A stretch of 64,000 nt of DNA from Burkholderia savannae (lineage in GTDB: Bacteria > Pseudomonadota > Gammaproteobacteria > Burkholderiales > Burkholderiaceae). How positions within the stretch are numbered: position 1 is the stretch's first letter; every line of letters starts with the position of its first letter. The translations under genes were made by a program, and so were the position numbers. Shown here piece by piece: positions 39,898 to 49,683 of this stretch. Below the pieces are notes generated by a model. The model ran no database searches, was not told the DNA's origin, and was given only the letters and a program-made list of their open reading frames with translations. Location: contig NZ_CP013417.1 in NCBI RefSeq assembly GCF_001524445.2, positions 744,001 to 808,000 on the forward strand, given 5' to 3'.

Positions 39898-40761
39898 TCA
39901 TCGTCCGAGGTAAGACTCGATCACCGCTTCGTCGCGCTTCACCTGATCGAGCGTGCCTTGCGCGAGCACCGCGCCTTCGGCCATCACGGTCACGCGGCCC
40001 GCGTCGCCCGCGAGCGCCGCGACGAACTCCATGTCGTGCTCGACGACCATCATCGAGCACGTGCCGCGCAGCGTGTTCAGCAGCTCGGCGAGCGCCATCG
40101 TCTCGTGGTCGGTCATGCCGGCCGCGGGCTCGTCGAGCAGCAGCAGCGCGGGGCGCTGCATCAGCAGCATGCCGATCTCGAGCCGCTGCTTCTGCCCGTG
40201 CGACAGCTCGCCCGCGAGCCGGTACGCGCTGTCCTCGAGCCGGATCAGCGCGAGCGTCTCTTCGATCCGCGCCTGCGCCGCGCGGTCGAGCCGCGCGCGC
40301 AGCGACGCGAACCAGCGCTTGTCGGCCGCCATCGCGAGCTCGAGGTTTTCCCATACCGGGTGCTGCTCGAACACGGTCGGCTTCTGGAACTTGCGGCCGA
40401 TGCCGGCGCGGGCGATCTCCGGCTCGTTCATGCGTGCGAGGTCGAGCGTCTGGCCGAGGAACACCTTGCCCGCGTCGGGGCGCGTCTTGCCGGTGATCAC
40501 GTCCATCATCGTCGTCTTGCCGGCGCCGTTCGGGCCGATCACGCAGCGCAGCTCGCCGACGTCGATCGACAGCGACAGCTTTCTCAGCGCCCGAAAACCG
40601 TCGAAGCTCACTTCGACGTCCTCAAGATAGAGGATCGTGCCGTGCGACGTGTCGATCGCGCCGGGCGTGACGACGTGCGACATCGGCGCCGTGCCGCTGA
40701 CCGCGCGCAGATCGACGCCGTCCGGCTGCGCGAGGTCGGGAATCATCGCGTTCTCGTTCAT
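39898..40761 (-). CDS. urtD: Urea ABC transporter ATPase UrtD
   Basis: The 287-residue ATPase (LivG type) has Walker A IGPNGAGKTTMMDVITGK, signature LSHGQKQRLEIGMLL and Walker B LLLLDEPAAGMTDHE. About 40 extra residues precede the domain. ATG 40761 overlaps the urtC stop by four bases. Confidence 0.95.
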   Translation of the reverse strand: MNENAMIPDLAQPDGVDLRAVSGTAPMSHVVTPGAIDTSHGTILYLEDVEVSFDGFRALRKLSLSIDVGELRCVIGPNGAGKTTMMDVITGKTRPDAGKVFLGQTLDLARMNEPEIARAGIGRKFQKPTVFEQHPVWENLELAMAADKRWFASLRARLDRAAQARIEETLALIRLEDSAYRLAGELSHGQKQRLEIGMLLMQRPALLLLDEPAAGMTDHETMALAELLNTLRGTCSMMVVEHDMEFVAALAGDAGRVTVMAEGAVLAQGTLDQVKRDEAVIESYLGR

Positions 40762-41942
40762 CGTGGCGTTCCCTTGCGCGTGACGGTGTCGACGAGGCCC
40801 ATGATGCCGCGCGGCAGCACGAGCGGCACGAGCACGAAGATGAGGCCGAGGAAGAACAGCCAGTATTCGGCGAAGTACGCGGTGAACACGCTCTTCGCGC
40901 CGTTGACGGCGAACGCGCCGACGATCGGGCCGATCAGCGTGCCGCGGCCGCCCACCGCGACCCAGATCGCCATCTCGATCGAGTTGCCGGGCGACATCTC
41001 GCTCGGGTTGATGATGCCGACCTGCGGCACGTACAGCGCGCCCGCGATTGCGCACAGCACGGCCGACACGACCCACACGAACAGCTTGTACGCGAGCGGG
41101 CTGTAGCCGAGGAACATGATGCGCGTCTCGCCGTCGCGGATCGCGGTGACGACGCGGCCGAGCTTGCTCGTGACGATCGCGCGCGCGGCCACGAACGACG
41201 CGACGAGCGTCGCGAACGTCATCAGCAACAGCGCCGTGCGCGTGTCGGGCGACGTGATCGCGAAGCCGGCGATGCGCTTGAAATCGGTGAAGCCGTTGTT
41301 GCCGCCGAAGCCCGTCTCGTTGCGATAGAAGAGCAGCATCGCGGCGAACGTCGTCGCCTGCGTGATGATCGACAGATAGACGCCCTTCACGCGCGAGCGG
41401 AACGTGAAGAAGCCGAACACCCACGCGACGGCGGCAGGCACGAGCACGACGAGCGCGAGCGCATACGCGAGATGCTCGGTGCCGCTCCAGTACCACGGCA
41501 GCCGATGCCAGTCGAGGAACACCATGAAGTCGGGCAGGTCGCTGCCGTACTTGCCGTCGCGGCCGATCGCGCGCATCAGGTACATGCCGATCGCATAGCC
41601 GCCGAGCGCGAAGAAAAGGCCGTGCCCGAGGCTCAGGATGCCGCAGTAGCCCCAGACGAGATCGAGCGCGAGCGCGGCGATCGCGTAGCACATCAGCTTG
41701 CCCGCGAGCGTCATTGCATAGGATGACAGATGAAAAGCGCTCGACTCGGGCGCGACGAGCGCGGCGAGCGGCACGCCGACGCCCACCGCGACGCACAGCG
41801 CGACGAGCGCGAGCCACGCGCGCCGCGACAGCAGCGCGGGGCGCGGCGGCAGGCCGAGCGCGAAGCGCGGCGCGGCGGGGGCGGCCGCCGCGGGGGAGGC
41901 GGCGCTCGGCGCGACGCAAAGTGATTGGATCGTCGAAGTCAT
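40758..41942 (-). CDS. urtC: Urea ABC transporter permease UrtC
   Basis: The 394-residue membrane protein (LivM type) has about nine to ten hydrophobic segments and the conserved loop YVPQVGIINPSEMSPGNSIE with GGRGTLIGPIVGAF. An alanine- and proline-rich cytoplasmic start of about 45 residues precedes the first helix. It forms the channel with UrtB. Confidence 0.96.
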   Translation of the reverse strand: MTSTIQSLCVAPSAASPAAAAPAAPRFALGLPPRPALLSRRAWLALVALCVAVGVGVPLAALVAPESSAFHLSSYAMTLAGKLMCYAIAALALDLVWGYCGILSLGHGLFFALGGYAIGMYLMRAIGRDGKYGSDLPDFMVFLDWHRLPWYWSGTEHLAYALALVVLVPAAVAWVFGFFTFRSRVKGVYLSIITQATTFAAMLLFYRNETGFGGNNGFTDFKRIAGFAITSPDTRTALLLMTFATLVASFVAARAIVTSKLGRVVTAIRDGETRIMFLGYSPLAYKLFVWVVSAVLCAIAGALYVPQVGIINPSEMSPGNSIEMAIWVAVGGRGTLIGPIVGAFAVNGAKSVFTAYFAEYWLFFLGLIFVLVPLVLPRGIMGLVDTVTRKGTPR

Positions 41943-41943
41943 G

Positions 41944-43572
41944 TCAAGCCTCCGCGCTGCGGCCCTTCAGGGCGAACATCCCTTGCGGGCGTTTCTGGAT
42001 GAACAGCACGATCATCACGAGCACCGCGATCTTCGCGAGCACGGCGCCCCAGAACGGTTCGATCGCCTTGCTGACGAGCCCGAGGCCGAAGCCGCCGAGC
42101 ACCGTGCCCGCGATCTGTCCGACGCCGCCGAGCACGACCGCCATGAACGAATCGATGATGTAGCTCTGGCCGAGATCGGGGCCGACATTGCCGATCTGCG
42201 ACAGCGCGCAGCCGCCGAGCCCCGCGATGCCCGCGCCGAACGCGAACGCATACGAATCGACGCGCGCCGTCTTCACGCCGACGCACGCGGCCATCCGGCG
42301 GTTCTGCGTGACCGCGCGCACGAACAGGCCGAGCCGCGTCTTCGTGAGCACCGCCCACGCGACGCCGACGACGGCGAGCGCGAACGCGAGGATCGCGAGC
42401 CGGTTGTACGGCAGGATCAGGTTCTGCATCACGGTCACGCCGCCGCTCATCCATGACGGATTGACGACTTGCACGTTCTGCGCGCCGAAGATCATTCGCG
42501 TCGCCTGGATCAGGATGAGGCTCACGCCGAAGGTTGCGAGGAGCGTCTCGAGCGGGCGGCCGTACAGGTGCTTGAGCACCGTGCGCTCGAGCACGGCACC
42601 GAGCGCGGCCGCCGCGAGAAACGACGCCGGAATCGCGGCGAGCGGATACCAGTCGAACGCGCCCGGCAGGTAGCGCTGCACGAGCGTCTGCACGACATAG
42701 GTCGCGTACGCGCCGATCATCAGGAATTCGCCGTGCGCCATGTTGATGACGCCGATGAGGCCGTAGGTGATCGCGAGGCCGAGCGCGGCGAGCAGCAGCA
42801 CGCTGCCGAGCGACAGGCCCGCGAACAGCGTGCCCGCGATCTCGCCGCGGCGCTGGATCGTGTGCAGCGCGTCGAGCCCTTGCTGTGCGGCGTCGCGCAC
42901 GCGCGCATCGGGCTCCGCATAGCTGCCGTCGGCATTTTTCGCGGCGAGCGGGCGCAGTTGCTCGATCATGTCGAGATCGCGGCGCGCGGCGACGAGCCGC
43001 ACCGCTTCGAGGCGCTTCGCCGGATCGGCGTCGTGCAGCGCGGCGATCGCCCGCAGCGCGTCGAGGCGGCGCTTGAGCGTCGGGTCGGTCTCCTTCGCGC
43101 GCGCCGCGTCGATCATCGGTTTCAACGATGCGTCGGGGCTCTTCAGCAGCGCATCGATCGCGCCGCGCCGCGTGTCGGGATCGGGCGAAGCGAGATCGAG
43201 CCCGGACAGCGCATTCGCGATCTTCGTGCGCAGCAGGTTGTTGAGCATCACGGGTTGCGCGTCGCCCGCCTGCGCGGGGGCGTTCGTCAGCGCGTCGCGC
43301 GCGGTGTCGCCGCTCTGGATCAGGATGCGTCCCGCGTCGGTCGCGAGCGCGTCGCCGTTCGCGAGCGCGTTCAGGAGCGCGACGGCGGCGGCGTCGTGCT
43401 CGGCGGCGAGATGGTCGACCGCGGCGGTCTTCGCGTCGAAGTCGTCGCCGGCGAGCGCGGCGACGTCGGCAGCCGTGACGGCGAGCGCCGCGCGGGGCGC
43501 GCCGAGCGCGAACGCCGCGCACGCGGCGAGCGCCGCGAACGCACGGGCGGCGCGGCTCAAAGGCGTGGGCAT
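41944..43572 (-). CDS. urtB: Urea ABC transporter permease UrtB, long form
   Basis: The 542-residue protein has a signal-like N-terminus (AFAALAACAAFALGAPRAALA), a helical periplasmic domain to about residue 230 (LLNALANGDALATDAG, RLDALRAIAAL), and then the LivH-type permease domain (LGLAITYGLIGVINMAHGEFLM). The extra N-terminal domain is usual in UrtB of proteobacteria. I chose ATG 43572 because the signal-like stretch begins there; the frame is open for 48 codons upstream. Confidence 0.94.
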   Translation of the reverse strand: MPTPLSRAARAFAALAACAAFALGAPRAALAVTAADVAALAGDDFDAKTAAVDHLAAEHDAAAVALLNALANGDALATDAGRILIQSGDTARDALTNAPAQAGDAQPVMLNNLLRTKIANALSGLDLASPDPDTRRGAIDALLKSPDASLKPMIDAARAKETDPTLKRRLDALRAIAALHDADPAKRLEAVRLVAARRDLDMIEQLRPLAAKNADGSYAEPDARVRDAAQQGLDALHTIQRRGEIAGTLFAGLSLGSVLLLAALGLAITYGLIGVINMAHGEFLMIGAYATYVVQTLVQRYLPGAFDWYPLAAIPASFLAAAALGAVLERTVLKHLYGRPLETLLATFGVSLILIQATRMIFGAQNVQVVNPSWMSGGVTVMQNLILPYNRLAILAFALAVVGVAWAVLTKTRLGLFVRAVTQNRRMAACVGVKTARVDSYAFAFGAGIAGLGGCALSQIGNVGPDLGQSYIIDSFMAVVLGGVGQIAGTVLGGFGLGLVSKAIEPFWGAVLAKIAVLVMIVLFIQKRPQGMFALKGRSAEA

Positions 43573-43660
43573 CGGTATGTCCTCGCGAAGGGAGAGGGCG
43601 CGCGCGGCGCGGCCGCGCGCGATGAAGACGCCGCGCTTTCGCGCGGCGCGTGCGCAGGCG

Positions 43661-44968
43661 TCAGGCGAGCGCCGTGCGGCGGCGGCGCAGGAACTCGGAA
43701 ATCGAGCCGACCACATCGGGCTTGCCCTGATTGCCCGCGATGAACGGGCTCCACGGCTGCGCGCGGACGGCCGTCTTCGTCTTCCAGACGACGTTGAACT
43801 GGCCGTCGCCGCGGATCTCGCCGATCATCACCGGCTTGTGCAGATGATGGTTGCCGTCCATCGTCAGCGTGAAGCCCGACGGCGCGGCCACGCTCTGGCC
43901 GATCATCGCGGCGCGCACGCGGTCGACATCGGTGCTCTTCGCCTTCTCGACCGCCTGCTTCCACATGTGGATGCCGACGAACGTCGCTTCCATCGGATCG
44001 TTGGTCACGCGTTTCGCGCCGCCCGGCAGGTTCTGCGACTTCACCCACGCGGCGAACTGCTCCTTGAACTTCGCGTTCGCCGGCCCCTTCACCGACATGA
44101 AGTAATTCCACGCGGCCAGGTGCCCGACGAGCGGCTTCGTGTCGATGCCGCGCAGCTCTTCTTCGCCCACCGAGAACGCGACGACGGGCACGTCGGTCGC
44201 CTTGAGCCCCTGATTGCCGAGCTCCTTGTAGAACGGCACGTTCGAATCGCCGTTGATCGTCGAGATCACCGTCGTCTTGCCGCCTTGCGCGAAGGTCTTG
44301 ATGTTCGCGACGATCGTCTGGTAATCGCTGTGCCCGAACGGTGTGTAGACTTCCTGAATATCGGAATCCTTGACGCCCTTCGATTTCAGGAACGCGCGCA
44401 GGATCTTGTTGGTCGTGCGCGGATAGACGTAATCGGTGCCGAGCAGGAAGAAGCGCTTCGCGCCGCCGCCTTCCGAGCTCATCATGTATTCGACGGCCGG
44501 AATCGCCTGCTGATTCGGCGCGGCGCCCGTGTAGAACACGTTGCGCGACATCTCTTCGCCCTCGTACTGAACCGGGTAGTAGAGCAGGCCGTTTAGCTCC
44601 TCGAACACGGGCAGCACCGATTTGCGCGACACCGACGTCCAGCAGCCGAACACGCACGCGACCTTGTCCTGCGTGAGCAACTGGCGCGCCTTCTCGGCGA
44701 AGAGCGGCCAGTTCGAGGCGGGATCGACGACGACGGGCTGAATCTGCCGCCCGAGCACGCCGCCGTTCTTGTTGATGTCGGCGATCGTCATCAGCGCGGT
44801 GTCCTTGAGCGAAGTCTCGGAGATCGCCATCGTGCCCGACAGCGAATGCAGGATGCCCACCTTGATCGGGCCTTTGCCCGCATCCGCCGCGCGCGCGAGC
44901 GGGCTTTGCCCCGCGAGCGCCATCACGCCTGCCATCGATCCGAACTTCAAAAGACTGCGACGTTTCAT
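43661..44968 (-). CDS. urtA: Urea ABC transporter substrate-binding protein
   Basis: The 435-residue periplasmic binding protein starts MKRRSLLKFGSMAGVMALAG, a twin-arginine-like signal ending in PLARA. The mature part has IKVGILHSLSGTMAISETSL, LLYYPVQYEGEEMSRNVFY and GAAPNQQAIPAVEYMM, all UrtA hallmarks. It is the first gene of the urt-ure block; a candidate sigma-54 promoter lies 65 bases upstream. Confidence 0.96.
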   Translation of the reverse strand: MKRRSLLKFGSMAGVMALAGQSPLARAADAGKGPIKVGILHSLSGTMAISETSLKDTALMTIADINKNGGVLGRQIQPVVVDPASNWPLFAEKARQLLTQDKVACVFGCWTSVSRKSVLPVFEELNGLLYYPVQYEGEEMSRNVFYTGAAPNQQAIPAVEYMMSSEGGGAKRFFLLGTDYVYPRTTNKILRAFLKSKGVKDSDIQEVYTPFGHSDYQTIVANIKTFAQGGKTTVISTINGDSNVPFYKELGNQGLKATDVPVVAFSVGEEELRGIDTKPLVGHLAAWNYFMSVKGPANAKFKEQFAAWVKSQNLPGGAKRVTNDPMEATFVGIHMWKQAVEKAKSTDVDRVRAAMIGQSVAAPSGFTLTMDGNHHLHKPVMIGEIRGDGQFNVVWKTKTAVRAQPWSPFIAGNQGKPDVVGSISEFLRRRRTALA

Positions 44969-45032
44969 CGAATTCCCCTTGCCTGTTGGAGTGTGGGCGC
45001 GCACCGGAGCGGACACGCGGCGAACCGATTAC

Positions 45033-45047
45033 GCAAGGCATGTGCCA
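45033..45047 (-). promoter_or_regulatory. Candidate sigma-54 (RpoN) promoter for urt-ure
   Basis: On the minus strand the sequence TGGCAC-ATGCC-TTGC matches the -24/-12 consensus TGGCAC-N5-TTGC exactly. Transcription would start near 45021, giving a leader of about 50 bases before urtA. Confidence 0.65.
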
Positions 45048-45131
45048 GAAGCGGCGCGCGTGCGCGCGCCCGTCGGCGGGGCTTTCGGCGATGCGCCGCG
45101 GTGCCTGCGATGCCCGCGTTCGCGCATCGCG

Positions 45132-45181
45132 TGGTCCGTCGCGGTGCAGCGCCGGGCGCGCGCATGCTGCATGGTTGTGCA
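45132..45181 (-). promoter_or_regulatory. Two candidate NtrC-type activator sites
   Basis: The imperfect dyads TGGTCC-GTCGC-GGTGCA (45132-45148) and TGCTGC-ATGGT-TGTGCA (45165-45181) resemble TGCACC-N5-GGTGCA. Their centres are 33 bases apart and about 120 and 150 bases upstream of the predicted sigma-54 start. The rest of the 337-base urtA-aminotransferase gap shows no gene. Confidence 0.4.
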
Positions 45182-45305
45182 TCGCGGGCCGCGTGCTTAC
45201 ACTCTCAATGCGAATTCCCCGCGGTGCGACGCTCGGGCGCCGCGCCCGTCAGCGCGCATCAAGACGTATTCCAGGCATCGTTCGATCGATCTCCGAGGAG
45301 CCTCC

Positions 45306-46634
45306 ATGGCCGAACACGTTTCGAAGACCCCCGACCTATCCGCGTTCTGGATGCCGTTCACCGCGAACCGGCAATTCAAGGAAGCGCCGCGCCTGCTCGT
45401 CGCGGCGAAGGGGATGTACTACACGTCGCACGACGGCCGCCGGATTCTCGACGGCACCGCGGGCCTCTGGTGCGTGAACGCGGGGCACGGGCGCGACGAG
45501 ATCGTCGCCGCGGTGAAGGCGCAGGCCGAGGAGATGGATTTCGCGCCGACGTTCCAGATGGGGCACCCGAAGGCGTTCGAAGCGGCGACGAAGATCGCGC
45601 GCCACACGCCGGGCGACCTGAAGCACATCTTCTTCACGAATTCGGGCTCGGAGGCGGTCGACACCGCGCTGAAGATCGCGCTCGCGTATCACCGCGCGCG
45701 CGGCCAAGGCGAGCGCACGCGCTTCATCGGACGCGAGCGCGGCTATCACGGCGTCGGCTTCGGCGGCATCTCGGTGGGCGGCATCGCGCCGAACCGCAAG
45801 GCGTACTCCGGGGCGTTGCTGCCGTCCGTCGATCATCTGCCGCACACGCTGAACCTGAAGGAGGCCGCGTTCTCGAAGGGGCAGCCCGCGTGGGGCGCGC
45901 ATCTCGCGGACGAACTGGAGCGGCTCGTCGCGCTGCACGACGCGTCGACGATCGCCGCCGTGATCGTCGAGCCGGTCGCGGGCTCGACGGGCGTGCTGAT
46001 TCCGCCGCAGGGCTATCTCGAGCGGCTGCGCGAATTGTGCGACAAGCACGGCATCCTGCTGATCTTCGACGAAGTGATCACCGGCTGGGGGCGGCTCGGC
46101 GCGCCGTTCGCATCGCAGTTCTTCGGCGTGACGCCCGATCTGCTGACGATGGCGAAGGGCACGAACAACGCGGCCGTGCCGATGGGCGCGGTGGCCGCGA
46201 GCGGCGCGATTCACGACGCGATCGTGAACGGCGCGCCCGCCGGCATCGAGCTGTTCCACGGCTACACGTATTCGGGGCACCCGCTCGCGGCCGCGGCGGC
46301 CGTCGCGACGATCGATCTCTACGAGCGCGACGGGCTGCTCACGCGCGCCGCGCAGATCGCGCCGACCTTCGAGCGCGAGATCCACCAGCTGAAGGACGCG
46401 CGCCACGTGATCGACGTGCGCAATCTCGGCCTGGTCGGCGGCGTCGAGCTGAAGCCGCGCGACGGCAAGCCGGGCGCGCGCGCGTACGAAGTCTTCGTCA
46501 AATGCTTCCAGAAGGGCGCGATGATCCGCTACACGGGCGATATCCTGGCGTTCTCGCCGCCGCTCATCGTGGAGGAGGCGCAGATCGTCGAGCTGTTCTC
46601 GATCGTCGCGCAAGCGCTGAAGGAAACGGAGTAG
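45306..46634 (+). CDS. Omega-amino acid:pyruvate aminotransferase (class III)
   Basis: The 442-residue PLP enzyme moves amino groups from omega-amino acids such as beta-alanine to pyruvate (substrate inferred). It has TNSGSEAVDTALKIAL, ERGYHGVGFGGISVGG, the PLP-aspartate stretch LLIFDEVITGWGRLG, and MAKGTNNAAVPMGAV with the Schiff-base lysine. The start has a strong GAGGAG ribosome site. It is divergent from urtA. Confidence 0.92.
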   Translation: MAEHVSKTPDLSAFWMPFTANRQFKEAPRLLVAAKGMYYTSHDGRRILDGTAGLWCVNAGHGRDEIVAAVKAQAEEMDFAPTFQMGHPKAFEAATKIARHTPGDLKHIFFTNSGSEAVDTALKIALAYHRARGQGERTRFIGRERGYHGVGFGGISVGGIAPNRKAYSGALLPSVDHLPHTLNLKEAAFSKGQPAWGAHLADELERLVALHDASTIAAVIVEPVAGSTGVLIPPQGYLERLRELCDKHGILLIFDEVITGWGRLGAPFASQFFGVTPDLLTMAKGTNNAAVPMGAVAASGAIHDAIVNGAPAGIELFHGYTYSGHPLAAAAAVATIDLYERDGLLTRAAQIAPTFEREIHQLKDARHVIDVRNLGLVGGVELKPRDGKPGARAYEVFVKCFQKGAMIRYTGDILAFSPPLIVEEAQIVELFSIVAQALKETE

Positions 46635-46703
46635 GCGGGACGGGAAGCGGGCGGGACGCTCGGGCGAAGCGGCGCGCATCGCGCGCGCCGCCGCGATGCG
46701 CGC

Positions 46704-47033
46704 TCAGTAGCGCGGCACCGACGGATCGACGTCGCGCGACCACGCGTCGATCCCGCCTTGCAGGTTGTAGAGCTTCGTGAAGCCGCGCGATTCGAGGAAC
46801 ATCGCGACTTGCGCGCTGCGCATGCCGTGATGGCACATGCAGACGATCTCCGCCTCGTCGTCGAGCTCCTCGCTGCGCGCGGGGATCTGCTGCATCGGGA
46901 TCGATACGCTGCCGTCGATCTTCGCGGTCGCGATCTCCCACGGCTCGCGCACGTCGAGCACGACAGGCGCCGGGCGCGCCGGGTCGCGCAGCCATTCGGC
47001 GAGGGCGGAAGCGGTCAGGATCTGCATCGGCAC
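46704..47033 (-). CDS. Rhodanese-like domain protein
   Basis: The 109-residue single-domain protein has VVLDVREPWE and the loop CMCHHGMRSAQVAMFL, in which the second Cys is the persulfide carrier of CxxGxR type, then LYNLQGGIDAW. It is cytoplasmic. ATG 47033 or 47027 may be used. It follows the PIMT-like gene by 8 bases and is cotranscribed with it. Confidence 0.92.
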   Translation of the reverse strand: MPMQILTASALAEWLRDPARPAPVVLDVREPWEIATAKIDGSVSIPMQQIPARSEELDDEAEIVCMCHHGMRSAQVAMFLESRGFTKLYNLQGGIDAWSRDVDPSVPRY

Positions 47034-47041
47034 GCGCTGCC

Positions 47042-47695
47042 TCAGAACTTGAAGCGCGACGGCTCGATCGCGTTGACGAGGTGCTCGACGTAGGTCTCGA
47101 ACACATCGGCGACGCGGTATTGCTTCTCGTCGATGCGCGTGATGATCTGCGCCTCCATCACCGGCCGGCCGCCGACGAACGCGGCGAGGCGGCCGCCCAC
47201 CTTCAGTTGCTCGAGCAGCTCCTGCGGGACGACGGGCAGGCCGCCCGACACGCAGATCACGTCGTACGGCGCTTTCGCGGGCCAGCCGCGCGAGCCGTCG
47301 CCGAGCGCGACTTCGACGTTCGTCACGCCGTTCTTCTTCAAGTTTTCCTCGGCGAACTGCGCGAGCTCCGGATCGATCTCGACCGTCGTCACGCGCTGGC
47401 CGCGCGCGCCGAGGAGCGCCGCCATGTAGCCGGAGCCCGCGCCGATCTCGAGCACGTTCTCGTGCTTCTTCACCGCGAGCTCCTGCAGGATGCGGGCCTC
47501 GACGCGCGGGAACAGCATCTTCTGGCCGTTCGGCAACGGCAGCTCGATGTCGGTGAACGCCAGCTCGCGGTACGCGGCCGGCACGAAGTTTTCACGCTTG
47601 ACGACCGACAGCAAGCTCAAGACGTCGTGATCCAGTACGTCCCAAGGGCGGATCTGCTGTTCGATCATGTTGAAACGCGCTTTTTCGATATTCAT
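47042..47695 (-). CDS. Protein-L-isoaspartate O-methyltransferase family protein
   Basis: The 217-residue SAM enzyme has RPWDVLDHDVLSLLS at the start, the SAM loop LEIGAGSGYMAALLG, and ICVSGGLPVVPQELLEQL. It belongs to the PIMT family, which repairs isoaspartate residues, but many family members in this position have not been tested, so activity is inferred. It is first in a two-gene unit with the rhodanese. Confidence 0.88.
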   Translation of the reverse strand: MNIEKARFNMIEQQIRPWDVLDHDVLSLLSVVKRENFVPAAYRELAFTDIELPLPNGQKMLFPRVEARILQELAVKKHENVLEIGAGSGYMAALLGARGQRVTTVEIDPELAQFAEENLKKNGVTNVEVALGDGSRGWPAKAPYDVICVSGGLPVVPQELLEQLKVGGRLAAFVGGRPVMEAQIITRIDEKQYRVADVFETYVEHLVNAIEPSRFKF

Positions 47696-47802
47696 GGTGT
47701 CATGCGGGCCTGGACGGCCGTCAGCGAGGGGACGAAGAACTTTCGAATTGTACCAAACGGGGTTGATGTCTTGCCTTCAGAACGCCTGCAGCCCGAAACC
47801 GG

Positions 47803-48060
47803 CTAGCGCTTGCTGTTCTTGATCTGCTGCTCGAAGGCGACGTCGAGCTTGCTCGCCTTGCGCGGCTTCTTCGGGCCGAGGCCGTCGACGAACGCGACGA
47901 AATCCTCGAGCGGCAGCGGCGCGCAGAGCTTCTCGGCGGCGCCGCTTGCCCGGTCGACGAGGTAGAAGAGGCCGCCCGGCATGCCGACCGCCGAATACTG
48001 CGGGTTGCCGGCGCGGGCTTTCAGGCGTTCGACCGCGCGGGTCGCTTGCGTGGTGCGCAT
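47803..48060 (-). CDS. Small conserved hypothetical protein
   Basis: The 85-residue protein is basic at its end (KKPRKASKLDVAFEQQIKNSKR) and has SAVGMPGGLFYLVDRASGAAE in the middle. I do not recognise the family. Coding is supported by an open frame with good codon bias between hemN and the PIMT-like gene. Confidence 0.7.
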   Translation of the reverse strand: MRTTQATRAVERLKARAGNPQYSAVGMPGGLFYLVDRASGAAEKLCAPLPLEDFVAFVDGLGPKKPRKASKLDVAFEQQIKNSKR

Positions 48061-48128
48061 CGTGCGTCAAAACGGAGTGCGATGAAACCGTCACTTTATC
48101 AACAACGCGGGCCGAGCGCGCGCCGCGC

Positions 48129-49523
48129 TCAGACCGTCTTCGAATAACGGTTTTCGGACGCGCCCGACAGGTATGCGTCGAACACCATCGCGATGTTGCG
48201 CACGTAGAGGCGTCCCGCCGGATGAATCGTCAGACGATCGCCGCCGATCGACAGCAGGCCGTCGCGCTCGAAGCCGCGCAGCGTGTCGAGCTCGCGCGAG
48301 AATTTGTTCGCGAAGCGCACGCCGTACGCCGCCTCGAAATGCGAGAACGGCAGCACGAGGTTGCACATCAGGTGCGAGATCACGTCGCGCCGCAGCCGGT
48401 CGTTCGCGGACAGCCTCACGCCGCGCGCGATCGGCAGGCGCTGGTCGGCGAGGGCCGCGCCGTAGCGCGGCAGATGCTTCGCGTTCTGCGCGTAGACGTC
48501 GCCGACCTTGCCGATCGACGACGCGCCGATGCCGACCAGATCGGCGTCCGCGCGCGTGCTGTAGCCCTGGAAATTGCGCTGCAGCGTGCCGTTGCGCTGC
48601 GCGCGGACGAGCTCGTCGCCCGGCCGCGCGAAATGGTCCATGCCGATGTACGCGTAGCCCGCGCGAGTGAGCCGCTCGATCGCGAGGCCGAGGAGCGCGA
48701 TCCGCGTCGCGGGCGGCGGCAGCGCGGCGGCGTCGATCTGCCGCTGCATCTTGAACAGATGCGGCATGTGCGCGTAGCCGAACACGGAGAGCCGGTCGGG
48801 CTCGAGCTCGACGATCGTGTCGAGCGTGCGCGCGAAGCTCGACACCGTCTGGTGCGGCAGCCCGTAGATGAGATCGACGCTGACCGAGTGGTAGCCCGTC
48901 GCGCGCGCCGCGCGAACGAGGTCCGACGTCATCTTGAGCGGCTGCACGCGGTTGATCGCGCGCTGCACGTCGGGATCGAAGTCCTGCACGCCGAGGCTCA
49001 CGCGGTTGAAGCCGATCGTGCGCAGATGAACGATCGTCGCGGGCGACGCGGTGCGCGGGTCGATCTCGATCGAGAATTCGCCCGTGCGGTCCGACGCGAG
49101 CGTGAAGTATTCGCGGGTCGCCGCCATCAGCTCGGCCGTCTCGGCGTTCGACAGGAAGGTCGGCGTGCCGCCGCCCCAATGGAGTTGCGTGACGGTCCGC
49201 TCGGGGTCGAAGAGCGCCGCCTGCAGCGCGATCTCGTGCGTCAGCTGATCGAGATAGGGCCGCGCGCGCTTGCGGTTGCGGGTCGCGATCTTGTTGCAGC
49301 CGCAGTAGAAGCACGCGGCCGCGCAGAACGGGATGTGGAAATAGAGCGACAGATCGCTTGCCGATGCGCCCGGATCGGCCGCCGCGCGGATGTAGTCGGC
49401 GGGATCGAAATCTTCGCGGAACTGCAACGCGGTGGGGTAGGACGTATAACGAGGGCCGTTCGCCGTGTATTTGGCGAGCAAGTCGGGTCGAAACAGCGCT
49501 TCGGACGGGATCGGCGGCGTCAT
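48129..49523 (-). CDS. hemN: Oxygen-independent coproporphyrinogen III oxidase
   Basis: The 464-residue radical SAM enzyme makes protoporphyrinogen IX precursors without oxygen. YFHIPFCAAACFYCGCNKI holds the CxxxCxxC cluster and the extra HemN Cys. GGGTPTFLSNAE binds SAM and the HemN C-terminal domain begins near MDHFARPGDELVRA. The start ATG 49523 is the first that gives the family N-terminus. The 49524-49683 gap has no gene. Confidence 0.95.
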   Translation of the reverse strand: MTPPIPSEALFRPDLLAKYTANGPRYTSYPTALQFREDFDPADYIRAAADPGASASDLSLYFHIPFCAAACFYCGCNKIATRNRKRARPYLDQLTHEIALQAALFDPERTVTQLHWGGGTPTFLSNAETAELMAATREYFTLASDRTGEFSIEIDPRTASPATIVHLRTIGFNRVSLGVQDFDPDVQRAINRVQPLKMTSDLVRAARATGYHSVSVDLIYGLPHQTVSSFARTLDTIVELEPDRLSVFGYAHMPHLFKMQRQIDAAALPPPATRIALLGLAIERLTRAGYAYIGMDHFARPGDELVRAQRNGTLQRNFQGYSTRADADLVGIGASSIGKVGDVYAQNAKHLPRYGAALADQRLPIARGVRLSANDRLRRDVISHLMCNLVLPFSHFEAAYGVRFANKFSRELDTLRGFERDGLLSIGGDRLTIHPAGRLYVRNIAMVFDAYLSGASENRYSKTV

Positions 49524-49683
49524 GCTGGAAGCTCGAATCGTGCTCTGTGACGCCGGTCAGTATATAAATTGGCGCTTTCATTGAATTGTGTAATAACGTC
49601 GCAGCGGCGGATGGCACAATACGGCTTTCGTTCGACGCGGGCCCGCGATCCCGCATTTTGCGGCGGTTGCGGCTTGTTATGGG

